From the NCBI RefSeq assembly GCF_000346465.2, contig NC_034010.1:25122079-25186078 (forward strand): a stretch of 64,000 bases of DNA, read 5' to 3'. The translations under genes were made by a program, and so were the position numbers. Of this stretch, positions 45,900-55,204 are shown piece after piece. The notes below the pieces were generated by a model, which saw nothing but the letters and a program-made list of their open reading frames with translations, was not told the DNA's origin and searched no databases. Position 1 is the first letter of the stretch, and each line of letters starts with the position of its first letter. Origin of the DNA: Prunus persica. Its lineage: Eukaryota > Streptophyta > Magnoliopsida > Rosales > Rosaceae.

Positions 45900-46140
45900 A
45901 AAATCATATCTGAAATTTGAAATTCATCCGAAATTTGAACCCTAATTTGTATGAAATTCAAAATTTGAAATTCATCCGAAATTTGAACCCAAATTTATCT
46001 GAAATTTGAACCCAAATTTATCTGAAATTTGAATTTTGAAATTCATTCGAAATTTGAACCCAAAAATTTATCTGAAATTTGAACTTTGAAATTAATCCGA
46101 AATTTGAATCCAAATATCTTATCCGAAAATTTTATCTGAT
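45900..46140. repeat. Short tandem repeats of aatttgaacccaaatttatctga
   Basis: Diverged units of about 23-40 bp in the subterminal part of the PIF element (cgaaatttgaaccc, ctgaaatttgaa). Subterminal repeats of this sort can bind transposase; that role is inference here. Confidence 0.75.
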
Positions 46141-46380
46141 TATGAATAGTCTTCACACGTAGGAATCCGAAAATCTTATCTGAAAATATTACCCAAATTA
46201 ATTATTTTCATTAAAAAATAGGAGGAAAAAACAAAAAAGTGAATAGTAATTGCCATGGCTAAGGGCAACGGGTGGAGAAACGATTTACTATTTGCAAGGG
46301 CAACCACTATTCACGTGAATAGTGCTTGCCCTAGCTCCACCCTTGCCATGGCTAAGGGCAAATGGGTGGAGTTGCTCTTA

Positions 46381-46541
46381 CAAAACCGGTTCAGACCGAC
46401 TTTTTTTTATTTTTTTATTTTAAGTTATTTAAGTCCAATGCTCTAAATTTCTAATCTCAAAATTAATATTTCTTCAAATCCAACTTTAAAGCACCCCTTT
46501 TTTCTAGACTTAATGAAACCTACAAAACAAAAAATTTGTTG
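46381..46541. other. Host sequence stranded between two transposons
   Basis: About 160 bp of non-transposon DNA between the PIF right end and the next LTR. Before the insertions it was contiguous with the 5' end of the SET gene (42432) and with 53917 onwards, so it is probably part of that gene's original promoter. It contains T-rich stretches only. Confidence 0.55.
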
Positions 46542-46702
46542 TGTTATAAATCTAGAGAAATTGGAGGGAGAGAATTGAGATATCAAAGTAGAGAAACTGA
46601 TCTCAGAATGTTTCTGTTCTCTATTATCTGTGTGTATTGAGTAGGGAAGGGGGGAAGCCTTTTATAGGCATTTGGGGACTCCATCTTCTTTATTTTACAA
46701 CA
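46542..46702 (-). repeat. 3' LTR (161 bp) of the decayed Copia-type element
   Basis: Begins tgttataaatctagag and ends attttacaaca on the plus strand. On the minus strand it has a TATA box, cctataaaagg. It differs from the partner LTR at only a few positions. Confidence 0.9.
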
Positions 46703-47170
46703 CTCCCCCTTGGTGACCACAAATGATACAGAATATGTCTCGTTAAAAACCTTGCCAGTAAAAACCCAGTGGGACAAAAACTGGTCAAAGGAAAAAAGAG
46801 TACATAGTCATGTGTAACATAAAATTCTATGTATATTGACGCGCGTGCGACACTGCCTCGTTAAAACCTTGCCAGGAAAAATCCAGTGGGATAAAAACCT
46901 GGACGAAGGAAAAAGAGTACAGTGTTTGAAGATCTTTATTGATAGCACGCTCCCCCTGATGCTTGACAAAATATCTTTAAGTCATACTGTTGATCACCTT
47001 TCTGAATATCGTATTTGACACTGCTTCTGTGAGTCAATCTTGAGCGACACTACCTCGTTAAAACCTTACCAGGAAAAACCCAGTGGGATAAAAACCTGGA
47101 TGAAGGAAAAAGAGTACAGTGTGTGAAGGTCTTTATTAGTACCACGCTCCCCCTGATGAATATCTCCCCC
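46703..47170 (-). repeat. Polypurine tract and 3' tandem repeats of the decayed element
   Basis: ctcccccttgg (minus strand ccaagggggag) abuts the LTR. Three diverged units follow (cctcgttaaaaccttgccagg..aaaaacctgga..ggaaaaagagtaca), the last two ending in a further ctccccctgatg. The intact Copia has a single unit at 16705-16775. Confidence 0.75.
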
Positions 47171-47199
47171 TGAAAACTTCATGACTAGCTTTTCCAGTA

Positions 47200-48210
47200 T
47201 GCGACCATAGAAATTTCCAGAGTCCGCATATCTAATAACACTTGGGCTATTTGTAAGTTCACTAAAAAAAAAAAAAAATATGCCCGTATATGGTGTTATG
47301 CTGAGATAGCATCAAATATGCCTCACATCATCCCAAAATGATGGTGATGGAGTTGAGCTCTATCTGGAAAATACGATGTACGGTCCAATATACTTTCGGA
47401 AAATCCTTAAAGTGTCCAACGGATTATCCTCATAAAAAATGCTTCAATACTTTCTTAGTATAAGCAAGAATCTCGTTGGCATAATGCTCGATTTTTAAGT
47501 CGAGACAAATATTAATGTGTTGCAATCACATTATAATCAATGTACTCACTGAAGTAATTTATGCATATTAATATTGAGTACAAATTTTGTGCTTCAAACA
47601 CATGTCCTTTAGGGACTTGCTTTATGCAATGTCAATCCTCTCAACGGATTTTGTTTAAAAAAAGGATTAAACTTTATGACTAATTTAATGACCCTTAAAG
47701 ATAATATGTTGGTCTCCGTAATTGTGTAATAAGGGGGGCACAATTGAATCTGTAAATATGGAGAAAACCCAACATTCCTTGTTTCTGCCAGAAACAGTGT
47801 GTCATACAAAGTAGGTATATTCCCTTTTATTCCGAACACCCAAGTATAAATTTCAGTATTAACATCTTTTGGGGTTCGTACTGTGGGTTTGTTCTTTCAC
47901 GTTCATTCTCATCTATAATGGAATTACCTCATTCCATTTTGGCCAATGATATTGTCGACATTTAATAATTGAACGTGGTTCCAATCAACACAGCCCATTG
48001 ATGATTTGAGTAGCTACTCCAAAACCAAAAATTGTCATTCATCAATTCATGATCCCACCATTCTCATTTGTATGCGCATGCATCAATTATAAGCATTTCT
48101 TTGCTTTTGGGTACCCAAGCCACTTCAGGGGGCTTTTATTATGTAAGAATGTGGATTATAACCTCCATTGGAGCGTTATTTTGCAATAGGGCGTGGATAA
48201 TCTCCATTTA
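47200..48210 (-). pseudogene. Degenerate Copia pol remnant
   Basis: Short stretches align with the intact pol in antisense order, for example aatactttcttagtataagc (intact copy 17667) and the ttccattttggccaat..gaacgtggttc region (intact copy about 18400-18450). No frame longer than about 80 codons is left and large parts are missing. Confidence 0.6.
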
Positions 48211-49569
48211 GGGAGTTGGAACATGTAGAACCCATATATCTGTCATGCTGCAGGCATGCAACAGATTAATACATACATGTCAATTAATTTATGGGACTTT
48301 AACCCATATAATTTGCTACGCATTAGGCGTGCATAATATCAATATTGACATGTCAAAGGATTGTCCTTTCGGGACTTCAATCCACATCATTTGCTACGCA
48401 ACAGGCGTGCATCATATTGATCACTGCTATACCCATATTCTGTTCTTATGGGACTTTAATCTGTGCAGTGTATTATCAATGTATCCAACTTGCAATCTGT
48501 AAAATTTGCATTAATAATTCATGGATACATACAAGCCATTCTTTTGGAACAGACTTATCTCCCTATTTGGTTACCTTTCAAGATAAAATATCAAATAAGT
48601 ATATAAGCATATAATAACACAAATATTGCTTACATCCTTAGGTGGGAGAAACTTTTCTCAAGTATCATTCAAGCTCGTATCGGCCCAGTAAATATAATGT
48701 AGCGCTTGATGATCTAGTTATATCCTGCAAGAGCAAAATCACAACTCTTTTCTCTGTCAAAAATAAATAACCCTCAGAGTTAGGATCACTCCATGGATTC
48801 TTTCTTCAGATGTTCATTCTAAAGAAATAAAATCTCTTATGAACAGAGAGTTATAAAAAGAGAAAAATTACAAAAATAATGTGATATTGATTGCAAGAGA
48901 AGGTAAGCAATCAAGGAAGGAAGCTGGTGGGAGCAGACAATAAGCTCTCATATCTCCTAGTCTAGAAGGACTTCCGGAGATTAGAGCATAAGATCGCCTT
49001 CACAGTTTCTTGATGTAGCGGAAACGTGATCAGGGATAGTCTTGCTTCCTGAATGGATGATCAGAGATAGTCTTGCTTCTCGGGCATATTGAGTGCTCAC
49101 TGATAAGAAAAATAAGTAGATATCGCATCACTATGTATGGAGTAAACTGGATGTCTTCTGCAAAGAAAAGTTCGTTAGTAACACATTTATACACAAATAC
49201 AATGAATAGGTAGAACCGGTGAATTTCAAATTAACCATAGGAAAATTGCGAGATTCTCGGGGTGCTTTTGAAAAAGTAGCTCCGTGAAATCCGCAAAGCA
49301 AGATCGGCTTTTGACGAAAAATAATACTTTGAAAACGCCGAAAGTGCCGACAAACATTAATGGAGGCCACGTGAAGTTTTGGAATCTGGGAAAGAAAAGA
49401 GAATATGGGGATCCGAGAAGATATTGGGATCCTGAAAAACTGTAGCCATATTTCCTCCTATAGATATTGCCTTTGCAAAACTTGATTGGAGCAACTGCGT
49501 TTCCACTTAACTTCCTTCATTTTCTGAAACTTTAGTTTTCTTAAGACTTTCTTCGAAACCTTCTTAAAA
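48211..49569. repeat. Repeat-rich interior of the decayed element
   Basis: 48270-48480 holds tandem units around gggactttaa/caatcca..atttgctacgca..aggcgtgcataat. 49010-49085 contains two copies of gatcagrgatagtcttgcttc. No coding content is recognised. The last about 60 bp (tttagttttcttaagac..cttcttaaaa) look like a leader for the ORF that follows. Confidence 0.5.
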
Positions 49570-50121
49570 ATGGCTTCCTCTTTTTCCTGCCCAAATTATT
49601 TCAATTTAAATGATACTCCCACAACAACCAGTGACGCCCAAGTTTGGCGTCCATCCTTTGTATCAAAAAATCGTCATCTCACAGTTAATGATTCTGTGAT
49701 GATGAATGATGCTACTGCTGTCATAGTAGCTAGGAATTTCATTATTCCAAGGGATGAAATGTTGTTGACAGGGAGATCAGAGGAAGAGGCTATTGATGAC
49801 TCAATGGCTTTTAGCATTCAGAGTGCTGCTTCTGTTTCTAATATGGCTGATCGTTTGCGTGCTAGAGCAAACGAGGTTCAGATTTTAACAACTGAAAATT
49901 CGTCTCTCCAAAGAATGCTTCATGAGTCTCAACAGGAGGTTGAGAAACTTAAAGGAGAGAATAATGCCTTGTTGAAACTGGTGAGTTCGTACTCTGTTGA
50001 TACACTGAGAAGGCTAGACATGCTGCAGGTCTCCAATGAAAGAATTTTGGGAGACCACGAGAGGCTCATGGCTAAGCGTAAGAGGCGCCGTCCTCTTCCT
50101 TCAGAGGCTTCCAGAACATAA
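49570..50121 (+). CDS. Antisense ORF, 183 aa, coiled-coil protein of unknown function
   Basis: It lies on the strand opposite to the retroelement. The start context is aaaATGgc. The N-terminal third (SDAQVWRPSFVSKNRHLTVN) matches no domain I recognise. Residues about 90-160 form a heptad-like coiled coil (MADRLRARANEVQIL, SSLQRMLHESQQEVEKLKGE). The C-terminus is strongly basic (MAKRKRRRPLP), a plausible nuclear localisation signal. The frame is complete and codon use looks ordinary, in contrast to the decayed surroundings. It may be an accessory ORF of this element family or a captured host gene. Confidence 0.55.
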   Translation: MASSFSCPNYFNLNDTPTTTSDAQVWRPSFVSKNRHLTVNDSVMMNDATAVIVARNFIIPRDEMLLTGRSEEEAIDDSMAFSIQSAASVSNMADRLRARANEVQILTTENSSLQRMLHESQQEVEKLKGENNALLKLVSSYSVDTLRRLDMLQVSNERILGDHERLMAKRKRRRPLPSEASRT

Positions 50122-50269
50122 TGTAATTTTATAGATTTTACAGGGCCTACACCTTCATTGCAGGTGGAGAAATCTATCTGTTGTATGTTCCTGTTATAAT
50201 AATTGCGCACATTCTTAAACTTGCACCTGTGGTTTTTACGTCTTTTCAAAATGACGGTTTGGAACCTTG

Positions 50270-51800
50270 TGCCTTATAGGTTCAAATAACCACATCGACT
50301 TTCCCAAATTTCATATTTCAACGTATGGAACTTTTGGCCTGTGCTAAACACAAACTCAGAATTTATTTGCCCTTTTTCAAATGAACATGAAATATGGATT
50401 GAGTAAAAGCCACGCTAATATCTCATATATTTGGGTTCATGAGCTTCCGGCCCAGATATAACAAAATATGTGGGGAGCCTTAATTCATCATTCTCTTATG
50501 CCAAAGAAATATGTGGCGTACCACAATTTGTAATAATACCTCAAGGGTTGTCCATTTAATTGTTGGAACTTCAGGTTCTCAACACTGTTAGATTTTGAAC
50601 CTCAAACCAAAATCACATATTCTCATGGTATGGACATTTTTACAATTTTCTATACATATTTCTGGACATCAAGTCTTTACATAATTGTCCATATTTTGAG
50701 GAACTTCTGACATCTCATTTAATTGCTCATCCATGAGTTTAAGGAACTGCAGGTTCCCTTTTGAATGGTGATAGTTTACCCAAAATGGTAAATATTTATG
50801 CATACATCACTATTCATGTATACGGCATTATTCATGTGTACAGTACATTTGCCAGTACAGTTATCATCCATGTGTACGGCATTATGAACCAATACGGTAC
50901 TGTTACATCATTAAGGAACCCCAGGTCCTTATTTACATGTCAAGGATCAAGGACCCTCAAGTCCAATCACATGTTTACAAATTTAGTACCGGAGAGACTG
51001 CCAGCTCTCATATTAATATCATCATCAAGGATCTTCAAGTCCTGATGTAATTGTATGATGAGGATCAAGGAACTTCTGGTCCTGATCTGCATACTGTAAA
51101 AACTCATCATACAGCACAATTGATCCATAAAATAAATTGCTGGTAAATAAATTACTGGTATGGACGATAAACCCGCACCATACTTTAAATAAATGTAAAT
51201 GTGCGGTAAAATAAATTCATAAATTAAATTGCTTGCTGTATGGACGTTAATCCCGCACCATACCTTAAATAAAATTAAATGTGCGGTAAATTAAATTCAT
51301 AAATTAAACGTGCTTGTATGAGCATTAATTCTGCTCCATACATTTAAATAAAAGTAAAGGCGTAGACGATAAACCCGCACCACCCTTTTAAATAAATACT
51401 GTTGTATGGACGATAAACCCGCACCACACTTTAAATAAAATAAATGTGCGGTAAAGTAAATTTCATAAAGTATGAGGGTCAATTCCACATCATACTTTAA
51501 GTAAAAGTAAATTTACGATAAAGTAAACGTGCTTGTATGGGCACTAATTCTGCTCCATACATTTAAATAAAAGTAAAGGTGTGGACGATAAACTCGCACC
51601 ACCCTTTTAAATAGATACTGTTATATGGGTAATAAACCTACACCATACAGTAAATAATGTGCAGTAAAGTAATTTCATAAAGTATGAGGGTTAATTCCAC
51701 ATCATACTTTAAGTAAAAGTAAATTTGCGATAAAGTAAAGGCAATTATTGGTGGGTTCTTATCAACACCACGATCAAATAGTATAATATTATTATACTGA
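50270..51800 (-). repeat. Leader of the decayed element, homologous to 1-1560
   Basis: Follows the leftmost element's leader base for base over long stretches (aatttatttgccctttt, gcttccggcccagatataac, cagtaccggagagactgcc). It ends in the same gtatggacgataaacccgcac/tgcggtaaa tandem units, here arranged differently. The two elements therefore belong to one family although their LTRs differ. Confidence 0.8.
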
Positions 51801-51822
51801 TATATTAGTGGAATATCACGCA

Positions 51823-52443
51823 TGTAAGATCCCACATCAAACCAACGGAGAGGGGGGTGATGTGCCTTATATGGCACACCCGTATCCATCTAGCACGAGG
51901 CCTTTTGGGAGCTCACTGGCTTCGAAGTTGTAAGAACTCCGAAGTTAAGCGAGTGGGAGGCTGGAGCAATCCCAGGACGGGTGACCACCCTGGGAAGTTG
52001 CTTCGTGAGCCCCCAGAAACAAAACCGTGCGGGCAGTGAGAGGAGGGCCCAAAGCGGACAATATCGTGCTACGGCGGAGTCGGTCCGGGGTGTGACAATT
52101 TGGTATCAGAGCCACTCTGCCGTGTGGTGCGAGTGTGCCGACGAGGACGTCGGACCTTTAAGGGGGGTGGATTGTAAGATCCCACATCAAACTAACGGAG
52201 AGGGGGGTGATGTGCCTTATATGGCACACCCGCATCCATCTAGCACGAGGCCTTTTGGGAGCTCACTGGCTTCGGAGTTGTAAGAACTCCGAAGTTAAGC
52301 GAGTGGGAGGCTGGAGCAATCCCAGGATGGGTGACCACCCTGGGAAGTTGCTTCGTGAGCTCCCAGAAACAAAACCGTGCGGGCAGTGAGAGGAGGGCCC
52401 AAAGCGGACAATATCGTCGGCGGAGTCGGTCCGGGGTGTGACA
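51823..52443 (+). mobile_element. Cassandra TRIM retrotransposon with 5S rRNA-derived LTRs
   Basis: 621 bp. LTRs at 51823-52097 (275 bp) and 52173-52443 (271 bp) both begin tgtaagatcccacatcaaa and end ggggtgtgaca. The 75 bp interior starts with a tRNA-iMet primer-binding site (tggtatcagagcc) and ends with a polypurine tract (aaggggggtgg). The target duplication acgca is at 51818-51822 and 52444-52448. It is nested in the decayed Copia-type element. There is no coding capacity, as usual for Cassandra. Confidence 0.95.
51926..52006 (+). repeat. 5S rRNA-like segment in the left Cassandra LTR
   Basis: aagaactccgaagttaagcg ... cgggtgaccaccctgggaag corresponds to the 3' two thirds of plant 5S rRNA, including A-box-like (agttaagcg) and C-box-like (ggacgggtgacc) internal RNA polymerase III promoter elements. 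It is not a functional 5S gene. The right LTR repeats it at about 52276-52356. Confidence 0.9.
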
Positions 52444-52567
52444 ACGCATGTTCCAGGCGAATCCATGCCCCTCCTTTTTCCACTGCTACCATTGTACCTG
52501 CACCAATTGGTTTATTAAATACTGTAGAGAAATAATAAAGTAATAGAAAGCATAAGGGGCATAGAGC

Positions 52568-52860
52568 TTATTGGATTTTTCTAAGGACAGGTGGGTGGGG
52601 GACCTTTTTTTTTTTTTTAAAAAAAAATTTATAATTTTTCTTTCTTTCGGTGGGTTTGCTGTTGGGTCTTCTTTTGCTTTCATCATTGCTGCGTGATATT
52701 CCTTTTGTTGAGCACTGAGAATAAAGAAAGTGACAGTGCTTGAAAATTGACTCAACCATGGCAGTGACCTCATCTTCCCTAATGGGTCTGAGAGCCTCGA
52801 TCCTCTTGGGAGAGAAAAACTCCAGAGTGTACATCTTTCTCACTGCAAACCCAGGCTATG
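52568..52860 (-). pseudogene. Captured CYP98A-like cytochrome P450 fragment
   Basis: The minus-strand peptide [17 protein letters not shown], followed by [16 protein letters not shown] (52735-52850), matches the N-terminal part of CYP98A (p-coumaroyl ester 3'-hydroxylase of lignin synthesis), where the family reads [29 protein letters not shown], as I recall it. Only about 40 codons are present. The heme-binding region is absent, and the frame then runs into poly(A)-like sequence at 52605-52630. It is a non-functional gene fragment inside the retroelement. Confidence 0.65.
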
Positions 52861-52982
52861 GTTGACCTCACCGGATGAACAAAAGAAAGCCCAAATGCGA
52901 TGGAGCCGTCCTCCTTCTTCTCACCCCCGTCGTTGTTCAAGCACTTTGCCGGCGTCTTTCTTCTGCTAGCTTGATTTGAATA

Positions 52983-53703
52983 TTATCTCCACAATAGTTT
53001 CCTGACCCAGCGAGCTACTCTCAGGCGAGTTGTCGGCTCTGTGAACGACTCTGGTGTTGCCATGAACGACATCTCTAAAGCTGCAAATGGAGCTGCAAGA
53101 AGACCCACGGATCTTGCACCAACACATCTGATAAGATTGGGTTCATGGCTAGCAGAGGCGGTGAGGCTGAAGAAGACGACCACTTTGGCCTCCTCTGGTA
53201 CTGTGATATAATTTATGGAGGTAGAGAACTTGTCACTGTGCTCGATCAACCTGTAGTTTGGTGCCACAGGCAGAAACCCATCTGGCCCAACAGAGTATAG
53301 GAGCCTTGTCTGTGGCTGGCTGGTCTCCAACTGGAAGCCAAGGTACAGACGAGAGGACTGAGATGTAATTAAAGAGCAGTTGCTAGCAACCTGAAGGTTC
53401 CCTTTGTCAAGCTCCACAAGGTTTGCTGAAGTCCCACCCAAGAAATATTGTTTGATCGTGCGTTTTGTTGAGGACACCCACCCCACAATTGCACTGGACC
53501 CCACCATCTGTCCATTGCTTGAGAACCCAATTGCTATGAATGAGTTTACAGCTGGTGTTGAGAGGACAAAGGTCCATATGTTTGATGAGGTCTGTGAGTA
53601 TCTGAGGATGTAATTGTGAGCATCCCAAACAGAAAGGCAGTGGAGGGAAGCTGAAGAAATGGCAAGGGAGGGAGTAAGGTAGGGGAAAGAATCTGGGTTT
53701 CAT
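52983..53703 (-). pseudogene. Captured host DOMON-domain gene fragment (cytochrome b561/DOMON type)
   Basis: The minus strand reads SSNIWTFVLSTPAVNSFIAI, then GFSSNGQMVGSSAIVGWVSS, QYFLGG and SSRLYLGFQLETSQPQTRLL: a plant DOMON domain as found before cytochrome b561 in plasma-membrane redox proteins. An ATG at 53703 (MKPRFFPLPYSL) looks like the start of its signal peptide, but it is in a different frame, so one small indel breaks the N-terminus. No b561 transmembrane part follows. It begins about 50 bp after the primer-binding site, the place normally used by gag. Confidence 0.75.
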
Positions 53704-53737
53704 CAGAGATTTCAGTTGGTATATTTGAAAGCGAATT

Positions 53738-53750
53738 CGTGCTGATAACG
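53738..53750 (-). promoter_or_regulatory. Primer-binding site of the decayed Copia-type element
   Basis: cgtgctgataacg abuts the 5' LTR, identical to the site at 22398-22410. The leftmost element (about 1684-1696) has the same sequence, so three elements share this unusual site. Confidence 0.55.
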
Positions 53751-53911
53751 TGTTATAAATCTAGAGAAATTGGAGGGAGAGAATTGAGATATCAAAGTAG
53801 AGAAACTGATCTCAGAATGTTTCTATTCTCTATTATCTGTGTGTATTGAATAGGGAAAGGGGGAAGCCTTTTATAGGCATTTGGGGACTCCACCTTCTTT
53901 ATTTTACAACA
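53751..53911 (-). repeat. 5' LTR (161 bp) of the decayed Copia-type element
   Basis: It differs from 46542-46702 by only a few substitutions, including a c for g in the gggggaagcc stretch and attgaatag for attgagtag. It is followed directly by the target duplication tgttg. Confidence 0.9.
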
Positions 53912-53916
53912 TGTTG

Positions 53917-55199
53917 GATATTGTAAAATATGCATATATATATATATAACATCTTGTTCAAAATTGAAAAATACACCGGAACTGGTTTAAACTGGACCAA
54001 TTAGTTTCATAAATTTTTTTCACCAAAACCGGACCAAACTGCACCGGTTGAGTAGTACCAATTCCAACGTGAGGTGAAAATCGAACTGAACTGTACTTTC
54101 CCGTATATTGGCCTATACACGCTGAGAAGGCAGTGCACCAATTTTATTTTATTTACAACCTTTTATATTGCAAAGGATGATAATATACTAAACTCTCACA
54201 CACAACACAAATATTAGAACTTGAACCGCTTTTAAGGGTTAAGCTATGTGAGTTACTTGCTAAGATAACTTATTCGAGTTTAAGGTATAACCGTTGCATG
54301 AAACAGTTGATTAGTATGGATTGTTTCATACAAATTGTTTCGGATCGAAATTGAAGAGGAAAAATAATTTGAATCATGTGTTCAAATAAAATTCTACGTG
54401 ATCACTCCCTAAACTAGTACTCTACAATATACATATAGAATATGCCAAATCAAATTATTTGTGAAGAGGAAAAAAGGTTTCTTTCAAACTATGTTGATAG
54501 AAACAACATTTTCTAACTTGTTGCAAGTCCTATTTACAAGGTGGTGTTATAATTAAATTTTGATACAATCACTCACTGTGTATTTAGGATGAATTGAAAA
54601 GTTGAAGTTTGTATGAATGAAGAAATGACATTCAACAGTCGTGACTCTAGGGCCTCATTTGGTAAGCCCATTATAGGCTTTTTGGCACATATAGTAGGAT
54701 AGTGTACTCTTGCTAACACAAGCAACAATTCGTTAGGATTCAAGACTCCCACCTTATAATGTGGGATTTGGCTACATGGTATGTATGCTAGGGTGTAGCT
54801 ATGGTTAGCTTGATTTGTTTCTTAAGTTTGTTTCGTTTGTTTTTGCGGATGGTGCTATAGTCTCATCTTTGTTTCTTATGAAACTTGCCTTTTTTGAGTG
54901 AGCACTTAATTCATTCTCCGACCAAAAAAATTATCATTTTAGAAAAATAGCATATCTTAGAGTATGCTTGAGTATGGATTAGTTTGGAACGGTAAAGGGC
55001 TCTTCTGTTGACCAAATCCAAGCCTTTGGTATATCAATTTCTCTTCCGTTAACCAACCATTAGAACCTTTAATCTTTAGGATCAGTTAATCGCTTGTATG
55101 TTTTAATTAATTTGGTACGTTGGTAGTACCATTTACCAAAAATCTTACGAATTATGAAATAAAAATACTATGTATAAAAAACACTCATGAGAATAAAAA
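53917..55199. other. Intergenic, no gene seen
   Basis: AT-rich. 53985-54070 holds an imperfect repetition of accaaaaccggaccaaact/ctggtttaaactgg, common in plant repeats. I find no exon or transposon end that I can support. Confidence 0.4.
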
Positions 55200-55204
55200 T
55201 ATTT

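Larger units (their letters stand above)
42433..46377. mobile_element. PIF/Harbinger DNA transposon, 3945 bp
   Basis: Flanked by the trinucleotide TTA (42430-42432 and 46378-46380), the target typical of the superfamily. Terminal inverted repeats are imperfect: gagtggctccagc at the left, gagcaactccaccc at the right (reverse complement). It carries the two standard genes in convergent orientation, a Myb/SANT-like ORF1 and a DDE transposase. The transposase is open; ORF1 has a premature stop. Confidence 0.9.
46542..53911 (-). mobile_element. Decayed, non-autonomous Copia-type element with captured host fragments
   Basis: The 161 bp LTRs at 46542-46702 and 53751-53911 are nearly identical and share the tgttataaa start. 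The 5 bp target duplication is tgttg (46537-46541 and 53912-53916). The tRNA-Ile-like site gtgctgataacg and the polypurine tract are both present. On the minus strand the order is LTR, host gene fragments, nested Cassandra, repeat-rich leader, antisense ORF, degenerate pol, 3' repeats, LTR. There is no intact gag or pol. Both ends closely resemble the intact Copia at 16247, so the same machinery could have mobilised it. Confidence 0.85.

Noticed and set aside
51926..52356. Possible pair of 5S rRNA genes
   Set aside because: Only part of 5S is present, and it lies inside terminal repeats with the primer site and polypurine tract of a Cassandra element.
52983..53703. Functional DOMON/cytochrome b561 gene
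   Set aside because: It lacks the b561 part, has a frame break near the signal peptide, and lies between the LTRs of a retroelement.
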